Assembly: GCA_027081115.1 (NCBI GenBank)
Contig: JALWLD010000039.1
Span: 1-57,462 of the forward strand
Direction of reading: 5' to 3'
From: Sulfurovum sp.
GTDB taxonomy: Bacteria; Campylobacterota; Campylobacteria; Campylobacterales; Sulfurovaceae
DNA: 57,462 nt
Shown here: positions 43,769 through 52,954 of the stretch, one piece after another
How the letters are laid out: each line of letters begins with the position of its first letter
Numbering within the stretch: position 1 is the first letter of the stretch
Program-made: the position numbers and the translations under genes
The notes under the pieces: model-generated
Seen by the model: only the letters and a program-made list of their open reading frames with translations
The model's database searches: none
What the model was told of the DNA's origin: nothing

Positions 43769-46029
43769 CTTTCAGGCTCCGAAAGTTGTTGTTGCACAAG
43801 TGTATTTACGACTTTTGGATTTGCTTTCCCACCTGTGGATTTAAGCACTTGTCCTACAAAGAAGCCTAAAAGTTTTGTATTTCCTGCTCTAAATTTTTCA
43901 ACGTTGTCCGGATTTTTTGCAATAATATCATCAATAATAGGCAAGATTTTGGCAGGATCACTTATCTGTACAAGTCCTTTGGATTCAACGATTTGTTCTG
44001 GGTCCTCTCCTGTGTTAGCCATTTCTTCAAATACTTGTTTGGCAATTTTACTTGAGATGGTTTCATCATCCATCATTTTTACAAGCTGGGCTACTTGTGT
44101 AGTATTAAATTTAAGTTCATTTACCTGCTTCTGCTTGAGCTCTCTGGCTACTTCATTGGTCACAAGATTAGCCAGAGCTATAGGACTGTTCAGTACACAG
44201 AGAGCCTTTTCATAGAATGTACTTAGATATTCATCACGTGCCAGTGTATTTGCTACTTCTCTGTTGAGTTTAAACTCTGAGGTGTATTTGTCAAAAAGTA
44301 ACTGTTGCAGTTCAGTCATGGGTGCTACCTCCCCATCTACCTGTACTTTTTTGGCTTGAGGCTTAGATTCATCTTTAGTTGTTTTCTTCTTTTTGCCCCA
44401 GGAGTCTTTCAATCCAACAATTTTGTTGAATACAGGTGTTTCATCTGTATAGTCAACAGGATCAGCATAAAAATATCCTTGTCTTTCAAACTGAAATCTC
44501 TCATCAGGTTTCTCATTGATCACTGCAGGCTCAATAAGAGCATCTTTAATAACTTGCAAAGAGTCCGGATTGATATCTTCCATGCCTTCAGGCTCTTCAA
44601 CTTTGAACAGTCTGTCATAAAGCCTTACTTCCACTGTTTTAGCCTCTGCCACACTTACCCACTGAATAGCACTTTTAACCTTGATACCACTAGTATCTTC
44701 TGAACCACTTTTAGAGTCAGGGTAGTATATTGCTTTAATTTCTGTAATATTGCCACTATCATCTTTAATAACTTCTTTACATGCGATGATATAACCATGT
44801 CTTAGTCTTACTGGTTGTTCAGGAGTAAGACGGAAGTAACCTTTTGGAGGATTTTCGTTAAAGTCATCACGCTCAATATAGAGCTCACCAGAGAAAGGTA
44901 TCTTTCTTGAACCTTCTTTGGGGACATCATGTGGGTAGTAGGGTGCATCGATCTCTTCAGAACCCTCATAATTTTCAATAGTTATTTTAAGTGGGTCAAG
45001 TACACACATTACACGTGGTACTTTTGGATTGAGATCATCTCTTATACAAAACTCAAGCTGTGCAACATCTACCATTGAGTTTGCTTTTGCGATACCTATC
45101 TGATCACAGAAGGTTAAAATGGATTTGGGTGTATACCCTCTTCTTTTATATCCTGCAATAGTAGGTAAACGAGGGTCATCCCAGCCATTTACCTGTTCCC
45201 CCTCAACAAGTTCCAAAAGCTTTCTTTTACTCATGACCGTATAGTTCATACCAAGTCTCGCAAATTCATGTTGGTAAGGACGTGGTGGCTCAAGATCCAG
45301 TGTATCGAGTACCCAATCATAAATATCACGGTTATTTTCAAACTCGAGTGTACAGATAGAGTGAGAGACCCCCTCCATATAGTCAGATAAACAGTGTGCA
45401 AAGTCATACATAGGATAAATAGACCACGCATCTCCTGCTCTAAAGTGATGAGCATGCTTGATGCGATAGAGAAGTGGATCTCTCATTTTCATATTGGCTG
45501 CAGACATATCTATCTTGGCTCTAAGGACATGTGCACCGTCTTTAAATTCACCATTTTTCATTCTTTCAAAAAGATCCAGATTTTCTTCAATACTTCGCTG
45601 TGCGTATTGACTTCGTTTCCCTGGCTCTGTAACTGTTCCTCTATACTCTCTCATAGTCTCCTCATCTAAACTGTCAACATATGCTTTATCCATTTTAATG
45701 AGTTTTACAGCATACTCGTAGAGTTTAGAAAAGTAATCAGAAGTAAAATATACACTTTTGCCCCAGTCAAAACCCAGCCACTTTACTGCATCTTTAAGTG
45801 CTTCAACATATTGGGTGTCTTCTGTTGTGGGGTTGGTATCATCCATTCTGAGATTACAGTGACCGTTATAGTCACGAGCGATACCAAAATTGATAGCGAT
45901 TGATTTAGCATGTCCAATGTGTGGAAACCCGTTAGGCTCTGGAGGAAATCTAGTCACAACTTCTTTATATTTGCCTGATTTTAAGTCTTTTTCAACGATA
46001 GTACGTAAAAAATCTTTGCTCTCGTTCAT
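43762..46029 (-). CDS. glnS: Glutaminyl-tRNA synthetase with C-terminal GatB/YqeY domain
   Basis: 755 aa, about 200 longer than E. coli GlnRS. Core motifs are intact: PPEPNGFPHIGHAKSI, the RMDDTNP segment, MSKRKLLELVEG (KMSKS type), then the two anticodon-binding beta-barrels. After a charged linker (GKKKKTTKDESKPQAKK, about 545-565), residues from about 580 on (LNREVANTLARDEYL, LANLVTNEVARELKQ) match the GatB/YqeY tail domain, which binds tRNA. The same fusion is known in Deinococcus GlnRS. Most Campylobacterota charge tRNA-Gln through GatCAB, so this direct route is notable. Confidence 0.94.
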   Translation of the reverse strand: MNESKDFLRTIVEKDLKSGKYKEVVTRFPPEPNGFPHIGHAKSIAINFGIARDYNGHCNLRMDDTNPTTEDTQYVEALKDAVKWLGFDWGKSVYFTSDYFSKLYEYAVKLIKMDKAYVDSLDEETMREYRGTVTEPGKRSQYAQRSIEENLDLFERMKNGEFKDGAHVLRAKIDMSAANMKMRDPLLYRIKHAHHFRAGDAWSIYPMYDFAHCLSDYMEGVSHSICTLEFENNRDIYDWVLDTLDLEPPRPYQHEFARLGMNYTVMSKRKLLELVEGEQVNGWDDPRLPTIAGYKRRGYTPKSILTFCDQIGIAKANSMVDVAQLEFCIRDDLNPKVPRVMCVLDPLKITIENYEGSEEIDAPYYPHDVPKEGSRKIPFSGELYIERDDFNENPPKGYFRLTPEQPVRLRHGYIIACKEVIKDDSGNITEIKAIYYPDSKSGSEDTSGIKVKSAIQWVSVAEAKTVEVRLYDRLFKVEEPEGMEDINPDSLQVIKDALIEPAVINEKPDERFQFERQGYFYADPVDYTDETPVFNKIVGLKDSWGKKKKTTKDESKPQAKKVQVDGEVAPMTELQQLLFDKYTSEFKLNREVANTLARDEYLSTFYEKALCVLNSPIALANLVTNEVARELKQKQVNELKFNTTQVAQLVKMMDDETISSKIAKQVFEEMANTGEDPEQIVESKGLVQISDPAKILPIIDDIIAKNPDNVEKFRAGNTKLLGFFVGQVLKSTGGKANPKVVNTLVQQQLSEPERC

Positions 46030-46135
46030 TATTATTAAACCTTTTGATCTCGCAGTTTTTAGAGTTGTATTTTATCAAGTTAGTACTTATAACATCGCCC
46101 CTTAAAATGATGTACATTTTAGAGCGTTATACTAT

Positions 46136-46873
46136 TTATCCAAGATATGAATCTAAAGTATAGGTCATATCTTCATCAAGATCAAGGTTATTTCTCATCC
46201 ATTTGATATAACCTATATCTTCATGAGAGATCTCTTCGATCTCTCTACCTTTGTATTTTCCAAATTTAAAGGTTTTCATCATCACAGGTGTTTGTGTGAG
46301 TTCAGCCATCTTTTGCATAGGGTTTATCCCCGGAAAGCTCTCTTGTGTAAGTTGTACGAGCTTGGAGAGTAAAAGTTTCATAACAAGAACATCTCCAATG
46401 GCATCATGGGCTTTAATGGTAATGCCTAGTTGATGTGCTTCAGCCAGTTCTGTTTTATAGAGTTCAAGAGAGTAACGTAAGTACTGCAGTCTATGGTACG
46501 GACTCTCCGGGAGCAGGTGTTTTGCACACCTTACTGTGTCTATAAGTGTATAGTTGTTTTTAAAACCTTCTTTCTCTAGCATACCAAGGTCAAAGCCAAT
46601 GTTATGTGCTATCAGGTAGTTCTCTTTTTTGTTGAGTTCTTCGACTTTTTTTGCAAAGGCTGTCTCTGCATATGTAGGTTGATTTTCAATGACATCGGGA
46701 GTAATGTTGTGTACTTCCATAGCTTCTGTACTGATAGGTACTGAAGTAGAACAGAGCTCATCAAATACTTCAATGTTGTTTTTTGAATGTACGATCAATG
46801 CACCTACTTGTATGATACGGTCTTGTTCCTGGTTTCCTGTGGTTTCTGTGTCAAATAGTACGTATGCTGCCAT
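46136..46873 (-). CDS. DnaQ-like 3'-5' exonuclease with DUF3820-like tail
   Basis: 245 aa. DEDDh exonuclease motifs: FDTETTGN (Exo I), AHNIGFDLGML (Exo II) and KAHDAIGDVLVM (Exo III, H-x(4)-D). The C-terminal part (TFKFGKYKGREIEEI, then YIKWMRN) is a DUF3820-like module that often follows such domains. Could proofread with a polymerase or degrade DNA/RNA ends. Alone on the minus strand, divergent from the IscU-like gene. Confidence 0.88.
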   Translation of the reverse strand: MAAYVLFDTETTGNQEQDRIIQVGALIVHSKNNIEVFDELCSTSVPISTEAMEVHNITPDVIENQPTYAETAFAKKVEELNKKENYLIAHNIGFDLGMLEKEGFKNNYTLIDTVRCAKHLLPESPYHRLQYLRYSLELYKTELAEAHQLGITIKAHDAIGDVLVMKLLLSKLVQLTQESFPGINPMQKMAELTQTPVMMKTFKFGKYKGREIEEISHEDIGYIKWMRNNLDLDEDMTYTLDSYLG

Positions 46874-46982
46874 TATTGTCCTTCAAATTTATGTAGGAAT
46901 AGTATCTAATTTCACATAACAATCCCAACTCTCAATCACAAATGGTATAATAATTGAAAATTTACTATAGGTGGAGTTTGAA

Positions 46983-47444
46983 ATGACAATGGATGCACAA
47001 CTTATTGAGCATATGATGAACCCAAAAAATTATGGTTCACTAAAGTCTGCTGATGCTGAAGGTATAGGAAAAAACCCAGATAATGGTGAAAAGGTTGCTA
47101 TCTATATACGTATAGGCAAAGATGAAACCGATCCGTATATTGAAGATATACATTTTCAGGCCATTGGCTGTACCACTACTGTGGTCGCAGGCTCAATGTT
47201 GACTGAAGAGGCAAAAGGGCTTAACCTCAATGGGGTACATAATCTTGTTGACGCAACGATGAAACTACTTGATAAATTGCCACCTGAAGATGCAGCTTGT
47301 TCAGAGATGGTAGCCCTTGCTATAAAAGCAGCAGTAGATACTTATATCCAGAGAAAAGTAGATTCCAAGTATCCACCTATTACCTATCAGATTGAAAACT
47401 CTTGTACACCCAAAGAGAATATTATACAAAAGGAAGAAGAATGA
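46983..47444 (+). CDS. IscU/NifU-like Fe-S scaffold lacking the first cysteine
   Basis: 153 aa. Starts MTMDAQLIEHMMNPKN with an AGGTGGAG site 6 nt upstream (the frame extends 4 codons further as GTG). The fold is that of IscU/NifU-N: FQAIGCTTTVVAGSMLTE carries the second Cys and EDAACSEMV the third. The first cluster ligand, normally in N-P-x-C-G-D, is replaced: KNPDNGEKVAI. An extra Cys occurs near the C terminus (ENSCTPKEN). It may use another ligand, carry clusters rather than build them, or be an accessory. Coupled by a 4-nt overlap to the next gene. Confidence 0.85.
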   Translation: MTMDAQLIEHMMNPKNYGSLKSADAEGIGKNPDNGEKVAIYIRIGKDETDPYIEDIHFQAIGCTTTVVAGSMLTEEAKGLNLNGVHNLVDATMKLLDKLPPEDAACSEMVALAIKAAVDTYIQRKVDSKYPPITYQIENSCTPKENIIQKEEE

Positions 47445-48274
47445 AAACAGTAATGATTAAAACACATGAAGCATGGTTGGCAACACTCATGGCAGGTTTT
47501 ATGAGCCGTACAGATAATAAACAGCTATTGTTTGATTTTTCAGATATTTTGTTCAGACATTTCAACTGGTTGGAGAATGAGTTGATCTCTTTAGATGAAA
47601 GTTACAGTTATGATAGAGATACTGTCGCGATTAAAGTAGATAAACTCTCCGATATGTTAACCAATATCATCCACAGACTCGAAGAGATAGATCTTCAACT
47701 TCTTAGCTCTCCAGATCAAGAATTGAATGCCAGGATTTCTTCAGATATAAAATATATGGTAGATACTTTAACTCATATGCAAGATGAACATATTGAAGCA
47801 TTCTCTATGGCTCGTAAATTTCCAGGTGTGACACTGAGTCAGGAAGCCACAGATGCTTTAACCCTCTTTTTGTTTGAAGAAACCTATAAAGAATATGAGC
47901 TCATTATGATATATAACTATTTGAATGCACATAGCAATGATGCTTACTTAAATAGAATTTTCAAAATATTAGTAGATGAGAGCTTTTTTCATCTCAAACG
48001 TTTTGGTGATATGGGTGCGAAAATGGGTGTTCTTGCAGTACCACGCGTGGTTATGAAAGAGCTTTATCAGGTAGATGATGTAGTACAGTTCTTCAAAAAT
48101 GGAATCAATGAAGAGTTAGCTGCTAAAGAGGAGTGTAAAAAACTTGCTGCTGCTGTAGCAAAGGACAGTCCGGAGTTAGAAAAATTCTTTGACTTCATAA
48201 ACCATCAGGAAAATTACCATATTGCATTGATGAAAGATGCTTTGGCTTATATTGAAAAGGGTCATAATGAGTAA
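47441..48274 (+). CDS. Ferritin-like helical protein, unknown
   Basis: 277 aa, all-helical, no signal peptide. Spaced acidic-histidine pairs recall ferritin-like or rubrerythrin di-iron sites: HFNWLENELI, MQDEHIEAF, FEETYKEYE, DESFFHLKRF and NHQENYHIAL. The start overlaps the scaffold gene stop (ATGA) and GGAAGAAG precedes it, so it is translated together with the IscU-like protein; an iron storage, iron delivery or oxidative role is suggested. Not a family I can name. Confidence 0.6.
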   Translation: MKTVMIKTHEAWLATLMAGFMSRTDNKQLLFDFSDILFRHFNWLENELISLDESYSYDRDTVAIKVDKLSDMLTNIIHRLEEIDLQLLSSPDQELNARISSDIKYMVDTLTHMQDEHIEAFSMARKFPGVTLSQEATDALTLFLFEETYKEYELIMIYNYLNAHSNDAYLNRIFKILVDESFFHLKRFGDMGAKMGVLAVPRVVMKELYQVDDVVQFFKNGINEELAAKEECKKLAAAVAKDSPELEKFFDFINHQENYHIALMKDALAYIEKGHNE

Positions 48275-49082
48275 ACATTTTACCTCTGTTATTTCCAATA
48301 TCTTTGGTAAGTTTGCTTCAAAAGCGTTTCCTTCCCTTATGCAGCATACTATTAATGCAAGTTATGTAAAATTGATGGGGCTGGATATGTCTGAGTTTAG
48401 AGAACCTAGTTGCTATAAAACGCTCAATAAACTTTTTACCAGAGCTTTAGAGACTCCTCGAACTATACCAGAAGGAAAATCAAAACTTTTAAGTGGTGTG
48501 GATGCACTGATAACAGATGCTGGTACGATAACAGAGGGAAGAGCCTATCAGATCAAAGGAATGTCTTACTCGATAGAAAAACTTTTTGGAGAAAACCATA
48601 AAGAAGCGCTAAAGAGTCTGGAGGGTGGGGAGTTTATGAACTTTTACCTCTCTCCAAAAGACTACCATAGGTATCATATGCCAATGGATATGAAGATACT
48701 CTCCTTAACACATATCCCGGGGAAACTCTACCCTGTGAACTTTCCTTTATTACGTAATAAACGGGATCTTTTCATTGAAAATGAGAGAGTAGTCATTGAG
48801 TGTGAAGACAATAAAGGCAGAACACAAGTGTTGGTACTTGTAGGTGCATTGAATGTAGGTAAGATGGTAGTGACTTTTGAAGAGAAGATACAGACAAACT
48901 CTGAAATACGTGAACCCAGACACTACCGATATGATGATTTGAAGTTAGAAAGAGGGGAACTTTTCGGATGGTTTGAAATGGGATCAACAATTTTAACTTT
49001 TTCTAAAAAAGGGAGTATTATTCCGGATGTAGCTATCAATCAAAAAGTATCTTACACAGATGTGTTGGGTACAGTCAGATAA
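48267..49082 (+). CDS. psd: Phosphatidylserine decarboxylase
   Basis: 271 aa, converts phosphatidylserine to phosphatidylethanolamine at the inner membrane. Family motifs: YLSPKDYHRYHMP (catalytic His), VGALNVGKMV, and the self-cleavage site WFEMGSTIL near residue 240, where the usual L-G-S-T is M-G-S-T. Cleavage between G and S would make the pyruvoyl group. Start at 48267 overlaps the previous gene by 8 nt. Third gene of the probable operon starting at 46983. Confidence 0.93.
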   Translation: MSKHFTSVISNIFGKFASKAFPSLMQHTINASYVKLMGLDMSEFREPSCYKTLNKLFTRALETPRTIPEGKSKLLSGVDALITDAGTITEGRAYQIKGMSYSIEKLFGENHKEALKSLEGGEFMNFYLSPKDYHRYHMPMDMKILSLTHIPGKLYPVNFPLLRNKRDLFIENERVVIECEDNKGRTQVLVLVGALNVGKMVVTFEEKIQTNSEIREPRHYRYDDLKLERGELFGWFEMGSTILTFSKKGSIIPDVAINQKVSYTDVLGTVR

Positions 49083-49091
49083 GGAGTCTAA

Positions 49092-50009
49092 ATGTTAGTT
49101 GTTAAAGAGATACAAGAATACGCACAAGTCCGAACTAAAGCGCGGGCATACCTCTGTTACATTATGAGTCGAAATATCTCTCAAAGTATGGGTGGAGAGA
49201 CAACTCTTGAGAGTCTACTTACCCGTATCGATAAGTTAAATGATGCCATCCCTAATGCAGAGGTCATCTATGCTATTGATGGTAATGGTATACAGATGGT
49301 CGACAATATCTCTTCTAAATCGAAGCTAAGAGGTTTTGGTAAAGGTGAAGACCGGTCAGATAGAGCTTACTACTATAAGACCATTAAGGAACATAGATGT
49401 ATGTTGACAGATCCTTATCCATCACTTATCTCGAACGATCTGGTGGTTACTGCAACATTTCCTCTCTACGATAAAGATGATAAGCTTTTGGCTATTATCT
49501 GTATTGATATAACACTTCAGAATATTTTAAAAATGGTACACCCAAGTTCTATAGATTCTACTTTTGGTTCTATAAGTAAATGGGTCTATACAGCTTTTTC
49601 AGTAGCACTTTTTGCTGTTGCTTTACTTCTTTTTATCAAAGGTATCACAAGCTTCTTACATTTTGGTATGAATTTTTCCGATATCGATGTGAACAAGATC
49701 TTTAAATCTACCATTCTTTTAACACTCTCTTTAGCTATTGTCGATCTTGTTAAAGCCATATTTGAAGAGGAGGTCCTAGGTAAAGAGAAGAAGAAAGACA
49801 GCTCTGATGACAGCCATCAAACGATGGTCAGGTTCCTAGGTTCCATTATTATTGCAATCTCCATTGAAGCATTGATGCTGGTCTTTAAGTTTGCATTGAC
49901 GGACCCTGAAAAACTTATGTATGCGGTCTACTTGATCGCGGGTATCTCTATCCTTATCATTGCACTCTCTGTCTATTTGAAAGTTAACCAAAAGAGAGAT
50001 GATCGCTAA
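49092..50009 (+). CDS. Membrane protein with Cache/PDC-like sensor domain
   Basis: 305 aa. Residues about 25-155 look like a PDC/Cache ligand-sensing domain (VIYAIDGNGIQMVDN, DRSDRAYYYKTIKEH, DLVVTATFPLYDKDD), followed by four membrane helices (about 165-190, 205-235, 250-270, 280-300). Unlike normal Cache sensors there is no membrane helix before the domain, so topology is unusual: the domain would be cytoplasmic unless the N terminus is exported. No output domain. AAGGAG site, 9 nt after psd; overlaps the next gene by 1 nt. Confidence 0.7.
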   Translation: MLVVKEIQEYAQVRTKARAYLCYIMSRNISQSMGGETTLESLLTRIDKLNDAIPNAEVIYAIDGNGIQMVDNISSKSKLRGFGKGEDRSDRAYYYKTIKEHRCMLTDPYPSLISNDLVVTATFPLYDKDDKLLAIICIDITLQNILKMVHPSSIDSTFGSISKWVYTAFSVALFAVALLLFIKGITSFLHFGMNFSDIDVNKIFKSTILLTLSLAIVDLVKAIFEEEVLGKEKKKDSSDDSHQTMVRFLGSIIIAISIEALMLVFKFALTDPEKLMYAVYLIAGISILIIALSVYLKVNQKRDDR

Positions 50010-50626
50010 TGAGTAAAAAACTGATCATCTTTGACATGGATGGTACTTTGGTAAATTCATCCCTTACCATTGCCAATGCCATCAATTATGTACGGGAAAA
50101 TCTTGGTTTTGAGTCAATGGATCCTATTGAGATACTTAGAATGGTCAATGACCATACGCTTAACCCGGCAAAGACATTTTACCATGCAGAAAGTTTTGAC
50201 GCAGACCATGAACGCTGGTTTTCTGAGTATTATACGAAGAACCATGCGGATGAATTGGTCCTTTATGAGGGTATTTATGAACTACTCGATAGCTTAAAAA
50301 ATGAGGGACATGCATTAGCTGTGGCAACAAATGCCTACAGAGGCTCAACCATTGAATCGTTGACACACTTAAATGTATATAACCATTTTGATGCCATTGC
50401 CTGTTATGATGATGTGGAAAAAGGTAAGCCATATCCAGATATGTTACATAAGATACTTGATGAGTTAGACCATAGTAATGAAAAATCTCTCTTCATTGGT
50501 GATGGTCCCAGAGATGAGATGGCAAGTAAAAATGCTAATATTCCCTATATTATGGTTGACTGGGGATTTACAGAGCATACAAATGCTGTACGTACAGTGG
50601 ATGAACTCAAAAGTATTATTCTATAG
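50009..50626 (+). CDS. HAD-family phosphatase (Gph-like)
   Basis: 205 aa haloacid-dehalogenase hydrolase. Motif I IIFDMDGTLVNSS, motif II VATNAYRGST, motif III/IV KGKPYPDML and FIGDGPRDEMASKNANIPYIMV. A helical cap lies between about 20 and 90. Resembles phosphoglycolate phosphatase/PGMB types; substrate uncertain. Confidence 0.9.
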   Translation: MSKKLIIFDMDGTLVNSSLTIANAINYVRENLGFESMDPIEILRMVNDHTLNPAKTFYHAESFDADHERWFSEYYTKNHADELVLYEGIYELLDSLKNEGHALAVATNAYRGSTIESLTHLNVYNHFDAIACYDDVEKGKPYPDMLHKILDELDHSNEKSLFIGDGPRDEMASKNANIPYIMVDWGFTEHTNAVRTVDELKSIIL

Positions 50627-50641
50627 TTCAAGGAGTTAAGA

Positions 50642-51346
50642 ATGCCTAAATCTTTGCTGACAGATTTGATCTCACTACTCATTATTATTTTGGCATATAT
50701 TGTGGATGTCCCATTCCATCATGCAGTACTCTTTACCGGATTGTTTGCACTCTCTGGAGCTGTTACCAATCAACTTGCTATCCATATGCTTTTTGAAAAA
50801 GTACCTTTTTTGTATGGTTCAGGTGTGATAGAAAAGAACTTTGATACCTTTAAACACTCCATTAAAGAGATGATCATGAAGCAGTTCTTTACTAAAGAGC
50901 AGTTAGGAAGATTTTTTGCACAAGAGGAACAGAAGATCGATCTTTCTCCTTTGGTGGAGGGTTCAGACTTTACTCCGGCTTTTGAAGCACTCTCTAAAAC
51001 AGTGATGGAGTCACAGTTTGGTGGTGCTATTGCTATGTTCGGTGGGGAGCAGGCTTTAGAGGGCTTACGTGAACCATTTTCTAGAAAACTTAAAGCTGCA
51101 GTTAGTGCTATTGTCTCTTCTGAATCATTTAAATTGCAGTTGGACAAGTATATACAAAACTCTGCACTGAGTGATGATATGATCATAGCCGTTGAGGGAC
51201 TTATTAGCAAACGTTTAGAAGAGTTAACACCTACTATGGTAAAAGAGTTGGTTCAGGAACTCATTAAAGAGCATTTGGGTTGGCTTGTAGTTTGGGGTGG
51301 AGTCTTTGGTGGACTTATTGGATTTTTGTCTTCATTTTTAATTTAG
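50642..51346 (+). CDS. DUF445 family membrane protein
   Basis: 234 aa with N-terminal helices (LISLLIIILAYIV, LFTGLFALSGAVTNQLAIHMLFEK) and a C-terminal helix (GWLVVWGGVFGGLIGFLSSFLI), the DUF445 pattern. The GAVTNQLAIHMLF segment is the family hallmark. Function unknown. Its end overlaps that of the converging methyltransferase gene by 4 nt. Confidence 0.88.
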   Translation: MPKSLLTDLISLLIIILAYIVDVPFHHAVLFTGLFALSGAVTNQLAIHMLFEKVPFLYGSGVIEKNFDTFKHSIKEMIMKQFFTKEQLGRFFAQEEQKIDLSPLVEGSDFTPAFEALSKTVMESQFGGAIAMFGGEQALEGLREPFSRKLKAAVSAIVSSESFKLQLDKYIQNSALSDDMIIAVEGLISKRLEELTPTMVKELVQELIKEHLGWLVVWGGVFGGLIGFLSSFLI

Positions 51347-51936
51347 GCCCAAAAATCCTCATCTGACATTCCTCCACCTTTTTTTCTTGCTACCATTTGT
51401 GTTTTCATCGTTTTGTAACCCATATAATCTCTGTCCATATACTCTTTAATGTGTAGCAGTTCACAGCGGTCATCAAAAAAAGCTTCAAGTTCACCTTCAT
51501 TGAGTAAAAAAGCCGGGTTGGAAGGTTCTCTTTCATTCTCTTCATCATGTAAGAATGTCTCCATGAGTAAGATACCGTTGGGTTTAAGTGCATCTATCAT
51601 TTGTTTAAAGAGCGAACGCTTTAGAAAATAGACACATACTATAAGATCGTACTTCTCTTTGGGTAAAGTATAGGTATCAAAATCAATCTCTTTTGCATGA
51701 ATATTTGGCACTCCTTGAAGATGGGAAATAGCTACAGAAGAGATATCAAATGCATCGACTTTAAAGCCTTTTCCCGCCAGGTATTTACTGTGTCTGCCCA
51801 TTCCGCAGGCAAGATCTAAAGCTACTTTTCCCGGAGCAAGATCAGAGTAACTCTGAACTAACTGTATCGCTTCTTCAGGTATCTTTGTCTTTTTAGTATA
51901 TTTTTCATCCCAGCGTTCTTTGTCTTCTAATGCCAA
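51343..51936 (-). CDS. Class I SAM-dependent methyltransferase (TehB-like)
   Basis: 197 aa Rossmann-fold methyltransferase. SAM site VALDLACGMGRHSKYLA (about 37-53), acidic DAFDISSVAI, and YDLIVCVYFLKRSLF. Similar to TehB-type tellurite/thiol methyltransferases but substrate unknown. Divergent from the exonuclease III gene (63-nt gap). Confidence 0.88.
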   Translation of the reverse strand: MALEDKERWDEKYTKKTKIPEEAIQLVQSYSDLAPGKVALDLACGMGRHSKYLAGKGFKVDAFDISSVAISHLQGVPNIHAKEIDFDTYTLPKEKYDLIVCVYFLKRSLFKQMIDALKPNGILLMETFLHDEENEREPSNPAFLLNEGELEAFFDDRCELLHIKEYMDRDYMGYKTMKTQMVARKKGGGMSDEDFWA

Positions 51937-51999
51937 GAGTAATCCTTTGAAGTCTATTTTGATATTATTCTACCTAAATAATGTAAATTGGAATATATA

Positions 52000-52773
52000 A
52001 TGGCAAATGTAACTTTTATATCGTGGAATGTTAATGGTATTAGAGCTGTAGAAAAAAAAGAGGCGCTTAAGTGGATAGATGAGAGTGAAGTAGATTTCCT
52101 TGGGCTTCAGGAGATAAAGGCTGAAGCAGACCAGATACCTGAGACAATCTTTGGGCGGGACTACAAGTTTCAAAGTATCAATTCTTCCTGTAACAAAGGA
52201 CAGTCGGGAGTGGCACTTTATACTGACTTTAAAGGAGAGGCTTTTTCCTGTGATCATGTTGATATTTTAGATGAAGGACGTATCAATGAATACCATTTTG
52301 GGAATATCGCTTACTTTAACGTCTATTTTCCAAACGGGCAGAGAAGTGAAGAACGTTTGGCTTATAAATTAGCTTTTTATGATCGTTTTTTAGAGCATAT
52401 TTTGGAGTTACGTAAACAGGGAAAATCCATTGTTGTCTGTGGAGATGTCAATACTGCACATCATCCTATAGATTTAGCAAGACCTAAAGCCAATGAAAAA
52501 ACATCAGGCTTTTTACCCATAGAACGTGAATGGCAAGATAAACTGTTAGCTTCAGGATTTATTGACACATTCAGACATATTCATGGTGAGGTTGAAGACC
52601 GTTATAGTTGGTGGTCATACAGAGCTGCTGCAAGAAAGAATAATGTTGGTTGGCGTATTGACTATTTTTATGTTTCAGATGATCTTAAAGATAGAATAGT
52701 TGATGCTGATATTTTGGATGATGTGATGGGGTCAGACCATTGTCCTGTGAAACTGGTGCTTGATATTGCATGA
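52000..52773 (+). CDS. xthA: Exodeoxyribonuclease III
   Basis: 257 aa AP endonuclease/3'-5' exonuclease for base-excision repair. Motifs: ISWNVNGIRA, LGLQEIKAEADQ (metal Glu), GDVNTAHHPIDLA, and C-terminal WRIDYFYVSDDL with MGSDHCPVKL (catalytic Asp-His). The ATG at 52000 gives the usual MANVTFISWN start; an ATG 12 nt upstream is less likely. Confidence 0.95.
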   Translation: MANVTFISWNVNGIRAVEKKEALKWIDESEVDFLGLQEIKAEADQIPETIFGRDYKFQSINSSCNKGQSGVALYTDFKGEAFSCDHVDILDEGRINEYHFGNIAYFNVYFPNGQRSEERLAYKLAFYDRFLEHILELRKQGKSIVVCGDVNTAHHPIDLARPKANEKTSGFLPIEREWQDKLLASGFIDTFRHIHGEVEDRYSWWSYRAAARKNNVGWRIDYFYVSDDLKDRIVDADILDDVMGSDHCPVKLVLDIA

Positions 52774-52782
52774 TACGTTACT

Positions 52783-52818
52783 ATTTGTTACTCATAAAAT
52801 TCATATAGAGTAACAAAT
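52783..52818 (+). terminator. Stem-loop terminator after xthA
   Basis: Perfect 11-bp inverted repeat ATTTGTTACTC (52783-52793) / GAGTAACAAAT (52808-52818) with a 14-nt loop, 9 nt after the xthA stop codon, followed by AATTTAAT. Confidence 0.7.
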
Positions 52819-52954
52819 AATTTAATATATATACAATACTTAAATAATATATGTAGAAAAGTTACATTTTCTCTTTTATTTCTTCATTCTCTACAATCAA
52901 ACACTTCCATTATCGTTATTATCGTAGAATTAAACATCAAAAATGGAGAATTTT

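Noticed and set aside
46103..46121. TAAAATG/CATTTTA hairpin between glnS and the DnaQ-like gene
   Set aside because: Seven AT-rich base pairs without a T-tract; too weak to call a terminator or regulatory element.
46885..46910. GTAGGAATA half-match to the operator before the DnaQ-like gene
   Set aside because: Only one half-site matches, and a -10 box at the required 23 nt would fall at the start codon.
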